NCBI GenBank assembly: GCA_021732145.1
Contig: JAKFVN010000002.1
Location: forward strand, 1 to 64,000
DNA: 64,000 bases
Source: Alphaproteobacteria bacterium
GTDB lineage: Bacteria > Pseudomonadota > Alphaproteobacteria > UBA9219 > RGZA01
Direction: 5' to 3'
The notes beneath the pieces were generated by a model, which worked only from the letters and a program-made list of their open reading frames with translations, was not told the origin of the DNA and did not search any database. A program made the position numbers and the translations under genes. Below are positions 34,141 to 42,421 of the stretch, one piece after another (the stretch's first letter is position 1; each line of letters opens with the position of its first letter).

Positions 34141-35151
34141 ATGACCAATCCATTGAGGAACGATATGAACGCCCCAATTTCACAACAGAACAACCCTGCA
34201 AAGCCAGCGCGTCTGGGCAAAGGCCTTTCCGCAATTTTTGCCGATGAAGACCCGACCGCGCCCGACCAAACCGGCAATCCGCGCACGCTGCCCGTTGGCC
34301 AGATTTATCCAAATGCCAAACAGCCACGTAAGGTTTTCGACAAGCAAGCTTTGGATGATTTAACCGCCAGCATCAAGGAAAAGGGCATTTTGCAGCCCAT
34401 TTTGGTGCGCCCGCATCCTGATAAATCCAACGCTTATGAAATCGTGGCAGGGGAGCGCCGTTGGCGCGCATCGCAGCAAGCGCAATTGCATGAAGTACCC
34501 GTCATCATCCGCGATATTAAAGACCGTGACGCGCTGGAATTTGCGCTCATTGAAAACATGCAGCGCGATGATTTAACGCCGATGGAAGAAGCCGAAACCT
34601 TCCAGCGTTTGACAACCGAATTTGGCCATAGCCAGGAAGAGATTGGAACGGCTTTGGGTAAAAGCCGCACCTATATTACAAACACGCTTCGCCTGTTGCA
34701 ATTGCCGGATGCGGTAAAGCAATTGATGCGTGACCATAAAACGCTGACCGGAAGCCATGCGCGTGCATTGCTTTCTGCTAAAAATCCTTTGGCGCTAGCG
34801 AATGAAGTGGTGCAGGGCGGATTATCGGTGCGTCAAACCGAAAACCTTGCCAAGACCAGCCATGACGAAAAAGGCGTAGCAGCAGGGGAAGGCGGTAAGC
34901 GCAAGCCACAGCTGCAATTGCCAAAAACCGCACGCAAGGGCAGTGCCTCACAACGCAGCCAAAGCGCACGCACCATTACCAGCAATGACAGCGCTGATAT
35001 CAAAGCACTGGAACGCGAAGTATCGTCATGGCTTGGTTTGAAAGTTGCGCTCACCCAAAAAGGTGATGGCGGCAAATTGCTGATTGACTATCAGACGCTC
35101 GACCAGTTGGAAGACGTGCTGAAACGCCTCTCCATCCCACCAAAAGAATAA
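34141..35151 (+). CDS. parB: Chromosome partitioning protein ParB
   Basis: CTPase clamp that loads at parS. The N-terminal domain has YPNAKQPRKVFDKQALDDL and the GERRWRA box (about residues 103-109); the HTH follows (EEIGTALGKSRTYITNTLRL), and the C-terminal dimerisation domain ends the protein. 336 aa is slightly long; the linker around residues 240-280 is Lys/Gln/Ser-rich. Two perfect parS sites lie upstream at 22.7 and 24.8 kb. A second ATG nine codons in (MNAPISQQ) is an alternative start. Confidence 0.95.
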   Translation: MTNPLRNDMNAPISQQNNPAKPARLGKGLSAIFADEDPTAPDQTGNPRTLPVGQIYPNAKQPRKVFDKQALDDLTASIKEKGILQPILVRPHPDKSNAYEIVAGERRWRASQQAQLHEVPVIIRDIKDRDALEFALIENMQRDDLTPMEEAETFQRLTTEFGHSQEEIGTALGKSRTYITNTLRLLQLPDAVKQLMRDHKTLTGSHARALLSAKNPLALANEVVQGGLSVRQTENLAKTSHDEKGVAAGEGGKRKPQLQLPKTARKGSASQRSQSARTITSNDSADIKALEREVSSWLGLKVALTQKGDGGKLLIDYQTLDQLEDVLKRLSIPPKE

Positions 35152-35161
35152 AACTAAGATT

Positions 35162-35407
35162 TTATTTTGGACAGAAAATGGGGCGCAGACCAAACGCGCC
35201 GCTACGATTGACGCCTGCTGCGCCATGGCATACGCCTCTTCCGCCAACGGTTGCATAAGGCGTTGGGTTGAACGTAACGCCGCCCACAGTAACGAAATTA
35301 GCGGCATCCCAAATATTGGAAGCAAGCTGCATGGGTTCAATTTTGTCTGGCTTTGGTGCTTTGGTTTCAGTTACACTGCGGAAGTTCGCTACGTAATCGA
35401 TAGACAT
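35162..35407 (-). CDS. Small unknown protein
   Basis: 81 aa from ATG 35407 (MSIDYVANFRSV). No signal peptide or membrane segment. The C-terminal 40 residues are Gly-rich (TVGGRGVCHGAAG). A segment NIWDAANFV faintly recalls the WxNAD motif of the genes at 52.4-53.7 kb, but the resemblance is weak. It is convergent with parB, 10 bp away. Confidence 0.45.
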   Translation of the reverse strand: MSIDYVANFRSVTETKAPKPDKIEPMQLASNIWDAANFVTVGGVTFNPTPYATVGGRGVCHGAAGVNRSGAFGLRPIFCPK

Positions 35408-35513
35408 GAAAGCACCCAATAAAAAGAAGTGAAATATGGGTGCATAATCGCAGATTATGCTTACGTAGCGCTTAACGATGCAGCAAATTTAGTTTGAATT
35501 TTATGGATTGGAA

Positions 35514-36023
35514 TTAGGCTACGTCGGTGCCGGGTTCGCTTGGTTTTGCTTCACGTACAGCATGCGGGCGCTCGCTATGTAGATTCTCGGTGGGTGGGTG
35601 TTCTGCTGCCTTGCTTAAATGAGCGGCGGTCTTTGGCAGCAAGGCCAATACATCTTCAACGCTTTCATTTACAAACACTTTACGTTCCGCCCCATTCACC
35701 TTCCAGCTCACCACCGTTTTCTGGCCGCGACGGTAGTGATCATCTTCGGTCACCTGCGCCACATGGTAATGGGCAAAATTGGGGTTGAGGGCAACCGGCT
35801 TGGTGCCGGACACGACGACGACAAAGCCAAGCACCATCGCCAGTTCATTGACGCTTCGATGGGCAGGAATAGGGCGCTGGCTAAGGGTATGAACGGTAGC
35901 TTGGGGCGTATAACCGTTTGGGACATCTTTGATGTCAAAGAAGCTGAATTCATCAGCGCGGCGGATGAGCACGATGCCATCGACGGCAAGGGTATGGCCG
36001 TTAATCTCTGTTTTAGTGGACAT
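35514..36023 (-). CDS. Unknown small protein
   Basis: 169 aa. The first 125 residues have alternating short strands (LAVDGIVLIRRADEFSFFDI, KTVVSWKVNGAERKVFVNES) consistent with a small beta-rich domain; the last 40 residues are disordered, rich in Glu, Pro and His. No signal peptide. Not recognised. Native-like base composition. It is divergent from the small gene at 36220 with about 196 bp between starts. Confidence 0.5.
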   Translation of the reverse strand: MSTKTEINGHTLAVDGIVLIRRADEFSFFDIKDVPNGYTPQATVHTLSQRPIPAHRSVNELAMVLGFVVVVSGTKPVALNPNFAHYHVAQVTEDDHYRRGQKTVVSWKVNGAERKVFVNESVEDVLALLPKTAAHLSKAAEHPPTENLHSERPHAVREAKPSEPGTDVA

Positions 36024-36219
36024 TCACAATACCTTTGAAGCTTGAGGTTTTGGAAATCTGTATAAAAAGCGTAACTGCACTTTAAAAAGCGTAACCGCAA
36101 GGCACGAAATTAAAAAGGGGAAGTTCGTTAATGTGGGTGGATTTGAAAGTAAAATGGCCTCTATTCATTAACGCGTTCGGTTTTTATAAGGGATAGGACT
36201 TAATGCAAGGAGATATGAA

Positions 36220-36447
36220 ATGGCAAAAGAACGCGTCGTGATTAAAGAAGTGCCCGCTGATGTTCAGCGCGAAATTGGCGATAAGCTGGGCGAAATACTG
36301 ACCTCTACCCCGCCACAAGCGGAAGGCGAAGGATTTGAGCCACATATCAACACGGGTGCAGCGCCGCATCTTGGCCCGCGTCGCCCATCGAAATTGCCGC
36401 CAAAGGCATATGAAAAGCCTTACCGCACCTTTGATGATATTAACTAG
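36220..36447 (+). CDS. Small unknown protein
   Basis: 75 aa with a strong ribosome-binding site (AAGGAGATAT) before ATG 36220. The first half is an amphipathic helix (KEVPADVQREIGDKLGEIL); the second half is Pro-rich and probably extended (RRPSKLPPKAYEKPY). Not recognised. Convergent with the Smr gene. Confidence 0.5.
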   Translation: MAKERVVIKEVPADVQREIGDKLGEILTSTPPQAEGEGFEPHINTGAAPHLGPRRPSKLPPKAYEKPYRTFDDIN

Positions 36448-36459
36448 TGATGATATCAA

Positions 36460-37074
36460 CTAGTGACACTTCAGCGTAATCACGAAGGCACCTGCGCCGC
36501 CATATTCGCGCGGCGCCTCTCGTACCCCCGAAATATGCCGCGCACTTTCATGGCGCGCATTCAGCCAAAGAACTAAATTTTTCTTTAGCACACCGTTGCT
36601 TCCCGACGCGCTTCCCTTGCCTGTAATAATCAAAACTGTTTTGCAGTGCTGCGCATGGCTTTGCGCGATGAAGCTAATGGCCTTGCGGTGCGCGGCTTCC
36701 TGCGTCAGGCCATGCAAATCGAGGCGCGCATCAATCTTGCGTTTCTTATTTTTGATATTGGAAAATACATCCGCGGCAATCGCGGGGATTTCCGCATGGT
36801 GTTTTTTATGCGCGTGTTTTGCGGCTGGCGCATGCGCGACCGGTTCCCATTTCTTCTTTAACGGCGCGGATTGAACAACATGTTTGACGCGCGCATGCGC
36901 TGGCTCGGCATCCGTTTTGAGCTTGCGCTTTTTCTGGTGTTTTTCGGTTTTCTTATGCGGCTCAATGACGGAAGTCGCTGCTTTCCACAGCGCGCGGTCT
37001 TCATCGGTTAAATGCGTTTTTTTCTTCATCTGCGTCACATGTTTTGGGCGAACCCTCTGCGCCCTATTCGTCAT
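36460..37074 (-). CDS. Smr/MutS2-C domain protein
   Basis: 204 aa. The C-terminal 90 residues form an Smr domain: KIDARLDLHGLTQEAAHRKA with the LDLHG motif, LIITGKGSASG with the TGKG motif, and HESARHISGVREA. Smr domains are often nucleases or RNA-binding. The N-terminal 100 residues are Lys/His-rich and disordered. As given, the start is ATG 37074 (MTNRAQRVRPK), which lies within a palindromic repeat; MKKKTHLTDEDRALW 15 residues later looks like the original start. Its position near mltA and the Tim44-domain gene is the usual alphaproteobacterial one. Confidence 0.85.
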   Translation of the reverse strand: MTNRAQRVRPKHVTQMKKKTHLTDEDRALWKAATSVIEPHKKTEKHQKKRKLKTDAEPAHARVKHVVQSAPLKKKWEPVAHAPAAKHAHKKHHAEIPAIAADVFSNIKNKKRKIDARLDLHGLTQEAAHRKAISFIAQSHAQHCKTVLIITGKGSASGSNGVLKKNLVLWLNARHESARHISGVREAPREYGGAGAFVITLKCH

Positions 37075-37125
37075 TCGCTCTGCGCCTTCTTGTTAAAACA
37101 AGGCGACGCAACCGCTCGGACGAAG
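37042..37125 (-). repeat. In-frame palindromic repeat at the 5' end of the Smr gene
   Basis: On the minus strand: TTCGTCCGAGCGGTTGCG, an inner stem CTTGTT-TT-AACAAG flanked by GCC/GGC, GGCGCAGAGCGAATGACG, then AATAGGGCGCAGAGGGTTCG. It aligns with the rsmI copy over about 70 bp, but the inner stem is longer and of different sequence. The Smr ATG lies inside it. Confidence 0.75.
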
Positions 37126-37149
37126 TTGGCGTAACCGGCCCTGCCCTAT

Positions 37150-37180
37150 AAAAAAAACCCCGGCATTTCTACCGGGGTTT
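37150..37180 (-). terminator. Rho-independent terminator after the outer-membrane gene
   Basis: On the minus strand: AAACCCCGG, an 8-nt loop, CCGGGGTTT, then a run of T. It begins about 25 nt after the stop codon of the 37205-38878 gene. Confidence 0.92.
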
Positions 37181-37204
37181 AAATTACACGATCTACGCGA
37201 TCGA

Positions 37205-38878
37205 TTAAAGGTTGTTGCGGAAGCCAATCATGATCACATGCTTGCCAAAATCGGTGGTGGATGTCGTGCCATCCATCGCTTTCAGGGTCAGGCCCGTGTT
37301 CTGCTGATAGCGGTAGCCGAAATCAACCATCGCATTGGTCGAAAGATTGATGCCAAGGCCCGCCATCGCCTGCCACACGAAACCCACATCATTGTCATCA
37401 AGAACAACGCCGGATGGGCCAGTGCCCACGCGGTCGAAATCGCTGTAGCCAATACCAATGCCGCCGCCGAGATATGGGGAGAGATAACGGTTCGCGCGGA
37501 AATCAAGATAGCCATTGGCCATCAAATCAAGGCTGCGCACAAACCCATAGGCATTAGGATCCGCGAACTTGGTGGCACCCGTGCTGATGTTTTCCACCAA
37601 TGCCTGATCATAGGTGAGTTCAATTTCGGCGCGCGGGGCGAGCCAGCTGTTGAATGACTTGAACTCATAGCCTGCGGCGGTGCCAAGCTGCCAGCCGGTT
37701 TCAAATTCTTCCTGCCACGTTCTGCCCGCCAGATTAAAGCTGGCGCCCTGCGGAATGGAGAGGCCGGAGCGAATGGCGAGATACCACGGGCTGCTGGTGG
37801 TTGGGTCAAGCGCCATTGATGTATCGGATGATGGCGCTGCGGCTTGCTGCGGATAGCTGTCTTGCTGTACCGCGAATGCAGTGGATGGGGAATAGATTTG
37901 CGTTTGCGTTGTGTAACCCTGCGCCGGATAAGCTGAGGGTTGCTGTGCGCCATAGCTATACGTTTGAACCTGTGGCTGGGCTGCCGGTGCAGTCACAACA
38001 GGCGCGGTTACAACAGGCGCTTGCGCATATTGGGGGGACGCATCCGCAGGCGTTGCGGATTGGTAGCCATAGTTTGGCGCGGTGTAGCTTGGCGCTGACA
38101 CAGGCGCGTTTGATGCAACCTGGTAGGATGGCTGGTAGGATGCTGCGCCATCATAATTTGGCGAAGCAGTGATGCTGCCGACTGGCGCGGAATAGGTGGG
38201 TGCCGGGTACGTGGTCACTGGCACCGATGCGGTTATCGCCGGCGTTGTAATCGATGGCGGCTGGTAGCTTGGTGGCTGCACGCTAGCCGACGGCGCGCCA
38301 TATTGCGCAGATGAAGTGGGTTGCTGGGCTTGCGCCGTTATGCTTGGCGCAGCTGCGCCGCCATACGCATAGGCTTGCGTTTGCACATAGCCGGAACCCG
38401 GCGGCACAGCAATGGCCTGTGAATTTGGCGCTGCGCCGTAAGGCTGCGCGGATGCTGGCTGGCTGCCATTTACAACATAGCCTACGCTGGATGCTTGCTG
38501 CGTGGTTGTGCCGAATGATGAAGTGCGTGTTGCAGGAAGATAGGTTGGAACAACACCGTATTGCGCGGTTGCAACCGGGCGCGGTATTGCCTGGCCATAG
38601 CTGACTGCGCCCTGGCTTGCATAACCCTGCGTGCCGTATTGCGGAGCATATTGGCCCGAATATTGATTGAGCGGCGCATAACCCTGCTGCGCCTGGAAGG
38701 ATGGCATCATCATCGGCTGCAACTGGGGTTGCGGTGGCGGCAATGGAACGGTGCCATATCCGTATGGGTCAACATTCGATACCGAATAATTTTGCGCGAG
38801 AGCGGCCGTATTAAAAATCACAGGAACGAATAATGAAATGGCTAAAACAGAAACAGTTTTTAGTAAGGAGCGGTGCAT
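37205..38878 (-). CDS. Outer-membrane beta-barrel protein with long disordered N-region
   Basis: 557 aa. A clear signal peptide (LAISLFVPVIFNTAALA, cleavage before QNYS) is followed by about 330 residues rich in Tyr, Pro, Ala, Gln and Ser with repeated PSYQ, YGAQ, APSY-type units, presumably extended in the periplasm or outside. The last 185 residues are an Omp25/OmpA-like eight-stranded barrel: SPWYLAIRSGLSIPQGASF, NGYLDFRANRYLSPYLGGGI, VDFGYRYQQNTG. It ends in Asn-Leu where many such barrels end in Phe. A good ribosome-binding site (GAGGAAA) precedes ATG 38878 and a terminator follows. Confidence 0.82.
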   Translation of the reverse strand: MHRSLLKTVSVLAISLFVPVIFNTAALAQNYSVSNVDPYGYGTVPLPPPQPQLQPMMMPSFQAQQGYAPLNQYSGQYAPQYGTQGYASQGAVSYGQAIPRPVATAQYGVVPTYLPATRTSSFGTTTQQASSVGYVVNGSQPASAQPYGAAPNSQAIAVPPGSGYVQTQAYAYGGAAAPSITAQAQQPTSSAQYGAPSASVQPPSYQPPSITTPAITASVPVTTYPAPTYSAPVGSITASPNYDGAASYQPSYQVASNAPVSAPSYTAPNYGYQSATPADASPQYAQAPVVTAPVVTAPAAQPQVQTYSYGAQQPSAYPAQGYTTQTQIYSPSTAFAVQQDSYPQQAAAPSSDTSMALDPTTSSPWYLAIRSGLSIPQGASFNLAGRTWQEEFETGWQLGTAAGYEFKSFNSWLAPRAEIELTYDQALVENISTGATKFADPNAYGFVRSLDLMANGYLDFRANRYLSPYLGGGIGIGYSDFDRVGTGPSGVVLDDNDVGFVWQAMAGLGINLSTNAMVDFGYRYQQNTGLTLKAMDGTTSTTDFGKHVIMIGFRNNL

Positions 38879-39046
38879 GATTTCCTCGTGAGTGGTGGTC
38901 AGGACGTGCGGTTTAAAGCGGATTTTCTGAATAAAAAATAGAAATTGAATTTGGCGGCGTAAGCGCCTTCGGTCAAGCGGTAGATTGGGTTTTAGGCCAA
39001 AAAAGGTGTTAATATTTAAGGGGTTAATTGGGGGAATATTTACTCC

Positions 39047-39109
39047 GCCCGCATAAGCGGGCGAGCCAGCAGTCGCTGGCTTTGGTTACCTGATTAAGGC
39101 TTAATCAGG
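39047..39109. other. Three consecutive perfect hairpins after mltA
   Basis: In order: GCCCGC-ATAA-GCGGGC (39047-39062), GCCAGC-AGTC-GCTGGC (39065-39080), and CCTGATTAAG-G-CTTAATCAGG (39089-39109). The last includes the mltA stop codon. There is no T-run. They fill the 3' side of mltA and face the upstream region of the outer-membrane gene; they probably act as a mRNA 3' end or boundary structure. The rest of the 222-bp gap is AT-rich and presumably holds the promoter of the outer-membrane gene. Confidence 0.7.
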
Positions 39110-39934
39110 CAACAACACCCACATCGAACCTTGCGCATTCATCACCCCGGCACGCGCTCCCGCAGCATCGCCGGAGCCAAAATAAATATCCCCGCGAATG
39201 GCACCGCGTATGGCGGAGCCCTTATCGGCTGTGCGTAACTTTCGAACAAAAGCTTTGTTTTGTTCAATAGGATCAGCGGTTGCCACAATTACATCGAGGC
39301 CATAGGGCCAAATGCTGTCATCAATTGCAAGGCTCGCTTCGGGCATTAACACTTCGCCGCTGGCGCCAATCGGCCCATTTATTTTGTGTGGCCCATCAAT
39401 CATTTTAAAGAAGATGAAGGACGCATTGGAACAAAACACGTCCGCCTGTTTTTCGGGATTGGCGCGCAGCCAACTCTTAATCGACTGCATGGTGATGGGG
39501 AGCTGAAGCGCACCCATGTCTTTCAGCGTTTTGCCAATCGCGGTGTAGGGGTGACCGGATTTTGCGGCAAAGCCGATGCGCTGAATAGTTCCATCATCCA
39601 TCTGCACCGCAGCGCTGCCCTGCACATGCGCGAAAAACAAATCCACCGCATCATCGGTATACAGCAATTCCAGATTCTGGTTTTCCAATGCGCCGTTCGC
39701 AACCTCACGGCGCGTGACGGTTGGCGTGAGGGTTGATGGCGCGTAGACCGCATGAATGAAAGGTGGTTTTTTAACGCGGCTGCCGCGCAATAACGGTTCA
39801 AAGTAGCCGGTAAACAGGCCTTTATCTGAACCGTTTTCATCAATGACATGGTATGGATTTAAGCCCGCAACCGGCGCGTGCGGAACATCATCCCATGAAA
39901 CGTGTTTCAGAAATTTCCGGAAATGTTCTGCCAC
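39101..39934 (-). CDS. MltA-family lytic transglycosylase domain protein, no signal peptide
   Basis: 277 aa with the MltA core: GLFTGYFEPLLRGS near residue 40, SGHPYTAIGKTLKDMG, and the C-terminal 3D domain (TADKGSAIRGAIRGDIYFGSG) that carries the catalytic Asp. MltA cuts the glycan strand of peptidoglycan in the periplasm. The frame begins with GTG immediately after the TAA of the MAPEG-type gene, and that TAA is in the same frame. The protein as predicted therefore lacks a signal peptide and is about 100 residues shorter than usual. Either translation couples through the stop, or the N-terminal export part has been lost. Confidence 0.85.
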   Translation of the reverse strand: MAEHFRKFLKHVSWDDVPHAPVAGLNPYHVIDENGSDKGLFTGYFEPLLRGSRVKKPPFIHAVYAPSTLTPTVTRREVANGALENQNLELLYTDDAVDLFFAHVQGSAAVQMDDGTIQRIGFAAKSGHPYTAIGKTLKDMGALQLPITMQSIKSWLRANPEKQADVFCSNASFIFFKMIDGPHKINGPIGASGEVLMPEASLAIDDSIWPYGLDVIVATADPIEQNKAFVRKLRTADKGSAIRGAIRGDIYFGSGDAAGARAGVMNAQGSMWVLLPD

Positions 39935-40357
39935 TTAGCGGATAAAGCCGAGCAGAATTCCGCCCAGCGTGAACTGGCATGCAACACCCACCATGAAGGC
40001 AAGCGTGCGCAGGAACGGAACGCCCAGCATGTACACAACGTAATGCGCCGCGCGCGCATAAAAATAAATCTCGCATGCCAGTGCCGATGTTGAATTGCCA
40101 ACGCCGGAAAAATTCACGGTAAGGGCAAGCGTTGCAAACACCACCAGATTTTCAATGGCGTTGTAATGCGCGCGCTTGGCGCGCTGCGCCCATGTGGCCA
40201 TGAGCGGCGTATCCGCGCTGCGGTCGGTGAAGGTTTTGAGGGGCCCCAATTGCACGATCAGGCGAAGGATATAGGGAACCCACATTGCCGCAGTCATCAG
40301 CGCGGTAAGGGTCAGCCAGAATAATTCAGGGGACAGGGCGGGCGCTGTTGGTGGCAT
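39935..40357 (-). CDS. MAPEG-family membrane protein
   Basis: 140 aa with four hydrophobic segments. FWLTLTALMTAAMWVPYIL begins the protein, and RAKRAHYNAIENLVVFATLAL contains the RAHxNxxEN signature of MAPEG proteins (eicosanoid and glutathione-metabolism relatives). An AAHYVVYMLGVPFLRTLAF helix follows. Bacterial members are common and mostly of unknown function. It lies between mltA and the Tim44-domain gene in an operon on the minus strand. Confidence 0.88.
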   Translation of the reverse strand: MPPTAPALSPELFWLTLTALMTAAMWVPYILRLIVQLGPLKTFTDRSADTPLMATWAQRAKRAHYNAIENLVVFATLALTVNFSGVGNSTSALACEIYFYARAAHYVVYMLGVPFLRTLAFMVGVACQFTLGGILLGFIR

Positions 40358-40386
40358 AAAAACCTCCTGTTGTTATTCAGATTTTA

Positions 40387-41124
40387 TTACTCAGATTTTG
40401 TTTCTGCCAATTGCCAGTTGGGGTTGGATGATTTGGTATCGCGCTTGAATGTCCAGACATCGGTCAGGCGTTCCAGCTCGCGGCCCGGATCCTTGATGAT
40501 GCCGCCGTTTTTATCATAAACCATTTTCGCCTGGTCACTCACGCATTGCACGGTAATCAGCGCATTGCTGCCATCCATCGCTGCGCCAGTTAAATCCATA
40601 TCGCGGATGATGACGGTTTTCATTTCCCAGCGCTCGCCCTGCAATTCACGCGCAGAAATCGCGCTTTCAAACGCGACATACAGCTTCGGGGTGAGCAGGT
40701 TTTTCAATGTGCCGCGCTCGCCCGCGGCAAAGGCGCGCACAATCATTTCAAAGGCAAGACGCGCGCCTTTTAAAAAGCTGCGCTCATCAAAATTGGCATC
40801 GGCGCGCTGAATAGCAAAGAGTGCGCCCGCCAAGGATTCCTGCGCAGGCTCGGTTGCAAAAGGCTGATTGGGAATGGGTTGCTGCACGCCCATAACTTTT
40901 TGCGTGGCCAGCGGCAGCGCCAGCAAGTCATCCTTGTTCGCGGGCGGCTTGTCGCCCATTTTGCCATTACGCTGCGCGTCGTGCTGCTGGCCGGGTTTTT
41001 GGGCGAAGGGATTGCCCGAACGCCAAGCCGAGCGGTTGCTTTCATTCCCGTCGCGATTGCCGAGAACGGTGTAGAGCCGGTAAATCAAAATGCCTGCAAT
41101 GACTGCGTAAATCAGGGTTTCCAA
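40387..41124 (-). CDS. Tim44-domain protein (TimA-like)
   Basis: 245 aa from a TTG at 41124, preceded by AAAGGCGG. The N-terminus is then a hydrophobic anchor (ETLIYAVIAGILIYRLYTVLG), as in other bacterial Tim44-domain proteins. After a Lys/Pro-rich linker, the C-terminal 150 residues are the Tim44-like domain (FDERSFLKGARLAFEMIVRAFA, then LTPKLYVAFESAI). Known alphaproteobacterial members are inner-membrane proteins. It lies near secB and mltA, the expected neighbourhood. Confidence 0.87.
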   Translation of the reverse strand: METLIYAVIAGILIYRLYTVLGNRDGNESNRSAWRSGNPFAQKPGQQHDAQRNGKMGDKPPANKDDLLALPLATQKVMGVQQPIPNQPFATEPAQESLAGALFAIQRADANFDERSFLKGARLAFEMIVRAFAAGERGTLKNLLTPKLYVAFESAISARELQGERWEMKTVIIRDMDLTGAAMDGSNALITVQCVSDQAKMVYDKNGGIIKDPGRELERLTDVWTFKRDTKSSNPNWQLAETKSE

Positions 41125-41349
41125 GGAACCGCCTTTATGAAGATGAGGCTTTAAACTAGCGGGCGCAGCCCCCATGCGCAAGCATGGTAATGAACAGCAA
41201 ATCACCCCAAATATCCTTGGGGATATCACAGTTCAGCCACATTTCGTGACTAATTTAATCTTGACCCAGCCTTGAGGAACCATGAAGCTTCACGACTGAT
41301 CGTACAACGATACCCCTGACCACACGAACCTCTTCAAGGAGACACTTAA

Positions 41350-41619
41350 ATGAAAATTGCACGCACAATGACCACCGCTTTGCTCGCCGCTGTATTGCTC
41401 GCACCGGTTGCTGCATTTGCCGCGCCCATCGCGCCAACCACCACTCCTGCCGCTCAAGCAAAAGCTGGCGTTCACAAGGCAAGCGCCAAGAAGCACCACG
41501 CCAAGAAGCACCCAACTGGCAAGAAGCATACCAAGAAAACATCCGCTTCTGAAGCGGCTCCCGCAGCATCCGAAGCCGATGCAGCAGTGCCAGAAGCCGG
41601 CGCGCCCGCAGCACAGTAA
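41350..41619 (+). CDS. Small exported Ala/Lys/His-rich protein
   Basis: 89 aa. A signal peptide (TTALLAAVLLAPVAAFA, cleavage before APIAP) is followed by a low-complexity domain with repeated KKHHAKKH units and an Ala/Glu/Pro-rich acidic tail. It resembles acid-shock-type small periplasmic proteins in composition only. AAGGAGA precedes the ATG and a strong terminator follows, so it is a stand-alone, probably highly expressed gene. Confidence 0.72.
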   Translation: MKIARTMTTALLAAVLLAPVAAFAAPIAPTTTPAAQAKAGVHKASAKKHHAKKHPTGKKHTKKTSASEAAPAASEADAAVPEAGAPAAQ

Positions 41620-41641
41620 ATTGCTGCTGAGCTGAAATTTA

Positions 41642-41673
41642 AAGGGGAGCGAATTATTGCTCCCCTTTTTTTT
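41642..41673 (+). terminator. Rho-independent terminator
   Basis: GGGGAGC, an 8-nt loop, GCTCCCC, then eight T. It lies 24 nt after the stop of the small exported protein gene. Confidence 0.95.
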
Positions 41674-41747
41674 GCGTATTATTTTTTCGTGCCAGCTTGA
41701 CGCGGGGTTGCCTTGCAACCCTTGGTCATACACGCTATGACAATCTC

Positions 41748-42314
41748 ATGTACTTTGTTCGCCACGGCCAGTCCGAATTCAATGTTGTTTATTCCGCCAC
41801 CTTGCAAGACCCGGGTATTCGCGATGCGCCAATTACCGAGCGCGGCGCAGACCAGGCCTTGGGCGCGGCAAAGCATCTTAAACATAAACACATCACCAAA
41901 ATCATTTGCAGCCCCTATACGCGCGCGCTGCAAACCGCGGAGATTATTGCCAAGCATTTAGGCATCACCGCCATGATGGCCGAGCCACTGGCGGGCGAGC
42001 GCCGCTTATTCACCTGCGATATCGGAACGCCGCTCACGCAGCTCAAGAAAAAATGGCCATTGGTTGATTTCGCGCGCGTTGAGAATAAGAGCGAAGGCCG
42101 CGAGGAATGGTGGCCGGGGCATGATGAAAGCGATGATGATATTGCGCGGCGCGTCAATGCCTTTGCCAAATTGTATACAGGCGCGAATGATGCCGAGACA
42201 ACGCTTGTGGTCAGCCATTGGTATTTCATTTTTACCCTTTCGGGCAAAGACACGGAAAATGCGCAAATTGTGCGCCTTGATGAAAAAGGCAGATACCACC
42301 GCGAAGGGCTCTAA
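41748..42314 (+). CDS. Histidine phosphatase family protein
   Basis: 188 aa from ATG 41748 (MYFVRHGQSEFN). The catalytic RHG is at residues 5-7; ITERGADQALGAA and CSPYTRALQTAEII are the usual phosphoglycerate-mutase-family segments; and LVVSHWYFIFTLSG holds the second catalytic His. Substrate unknown. A TTG upstream (41697) would place the start in the preceding terminator region, so I reject it. Confidence 0.88.
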   Translation: MYFVRHGQSEFNVVYSATLQDPGIRDAPITERGADQALGAAKHLKHKHITKIICSPYTRALQTAEIIAKHLGITAMMAEPLAGERRLFTCDIGTPLTQLKKKWPLVDFARVENKSEGREEWWPGHDESDDDIARRVNAFAKLYTGANDAETTLVVSHWYFIFTLSGKDTENAQIVRLDEKGRYHREGL

Positions 42315-42421
42315 TTCCGCCATTCGCGCGGCCCGGGCGCAAGGTAATCCTTGTCAAACAGGCTTTGGCGACTTAAAACCTAGTCATTCCTGTTCTTCCT
42401 CTTTTATAGAAACATCCCATC

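Noticed and set aside
37801-38833. Plus-strand ORFs opposite the outer-membrane gene
   Set aside because: They arise from the low-complexity repeat region of the true gene, which has a signal peptide, ribosome-binding site and terminator.
39896-39909. Palindrome TGAAACGTGTTTCA inside mltA, resembling parS
   Set aside because: The order of the half-sites is inverted relative to parS (TTTCACGTGAAA), so ParB would not be expected to bind; probably chance within coding sequence.
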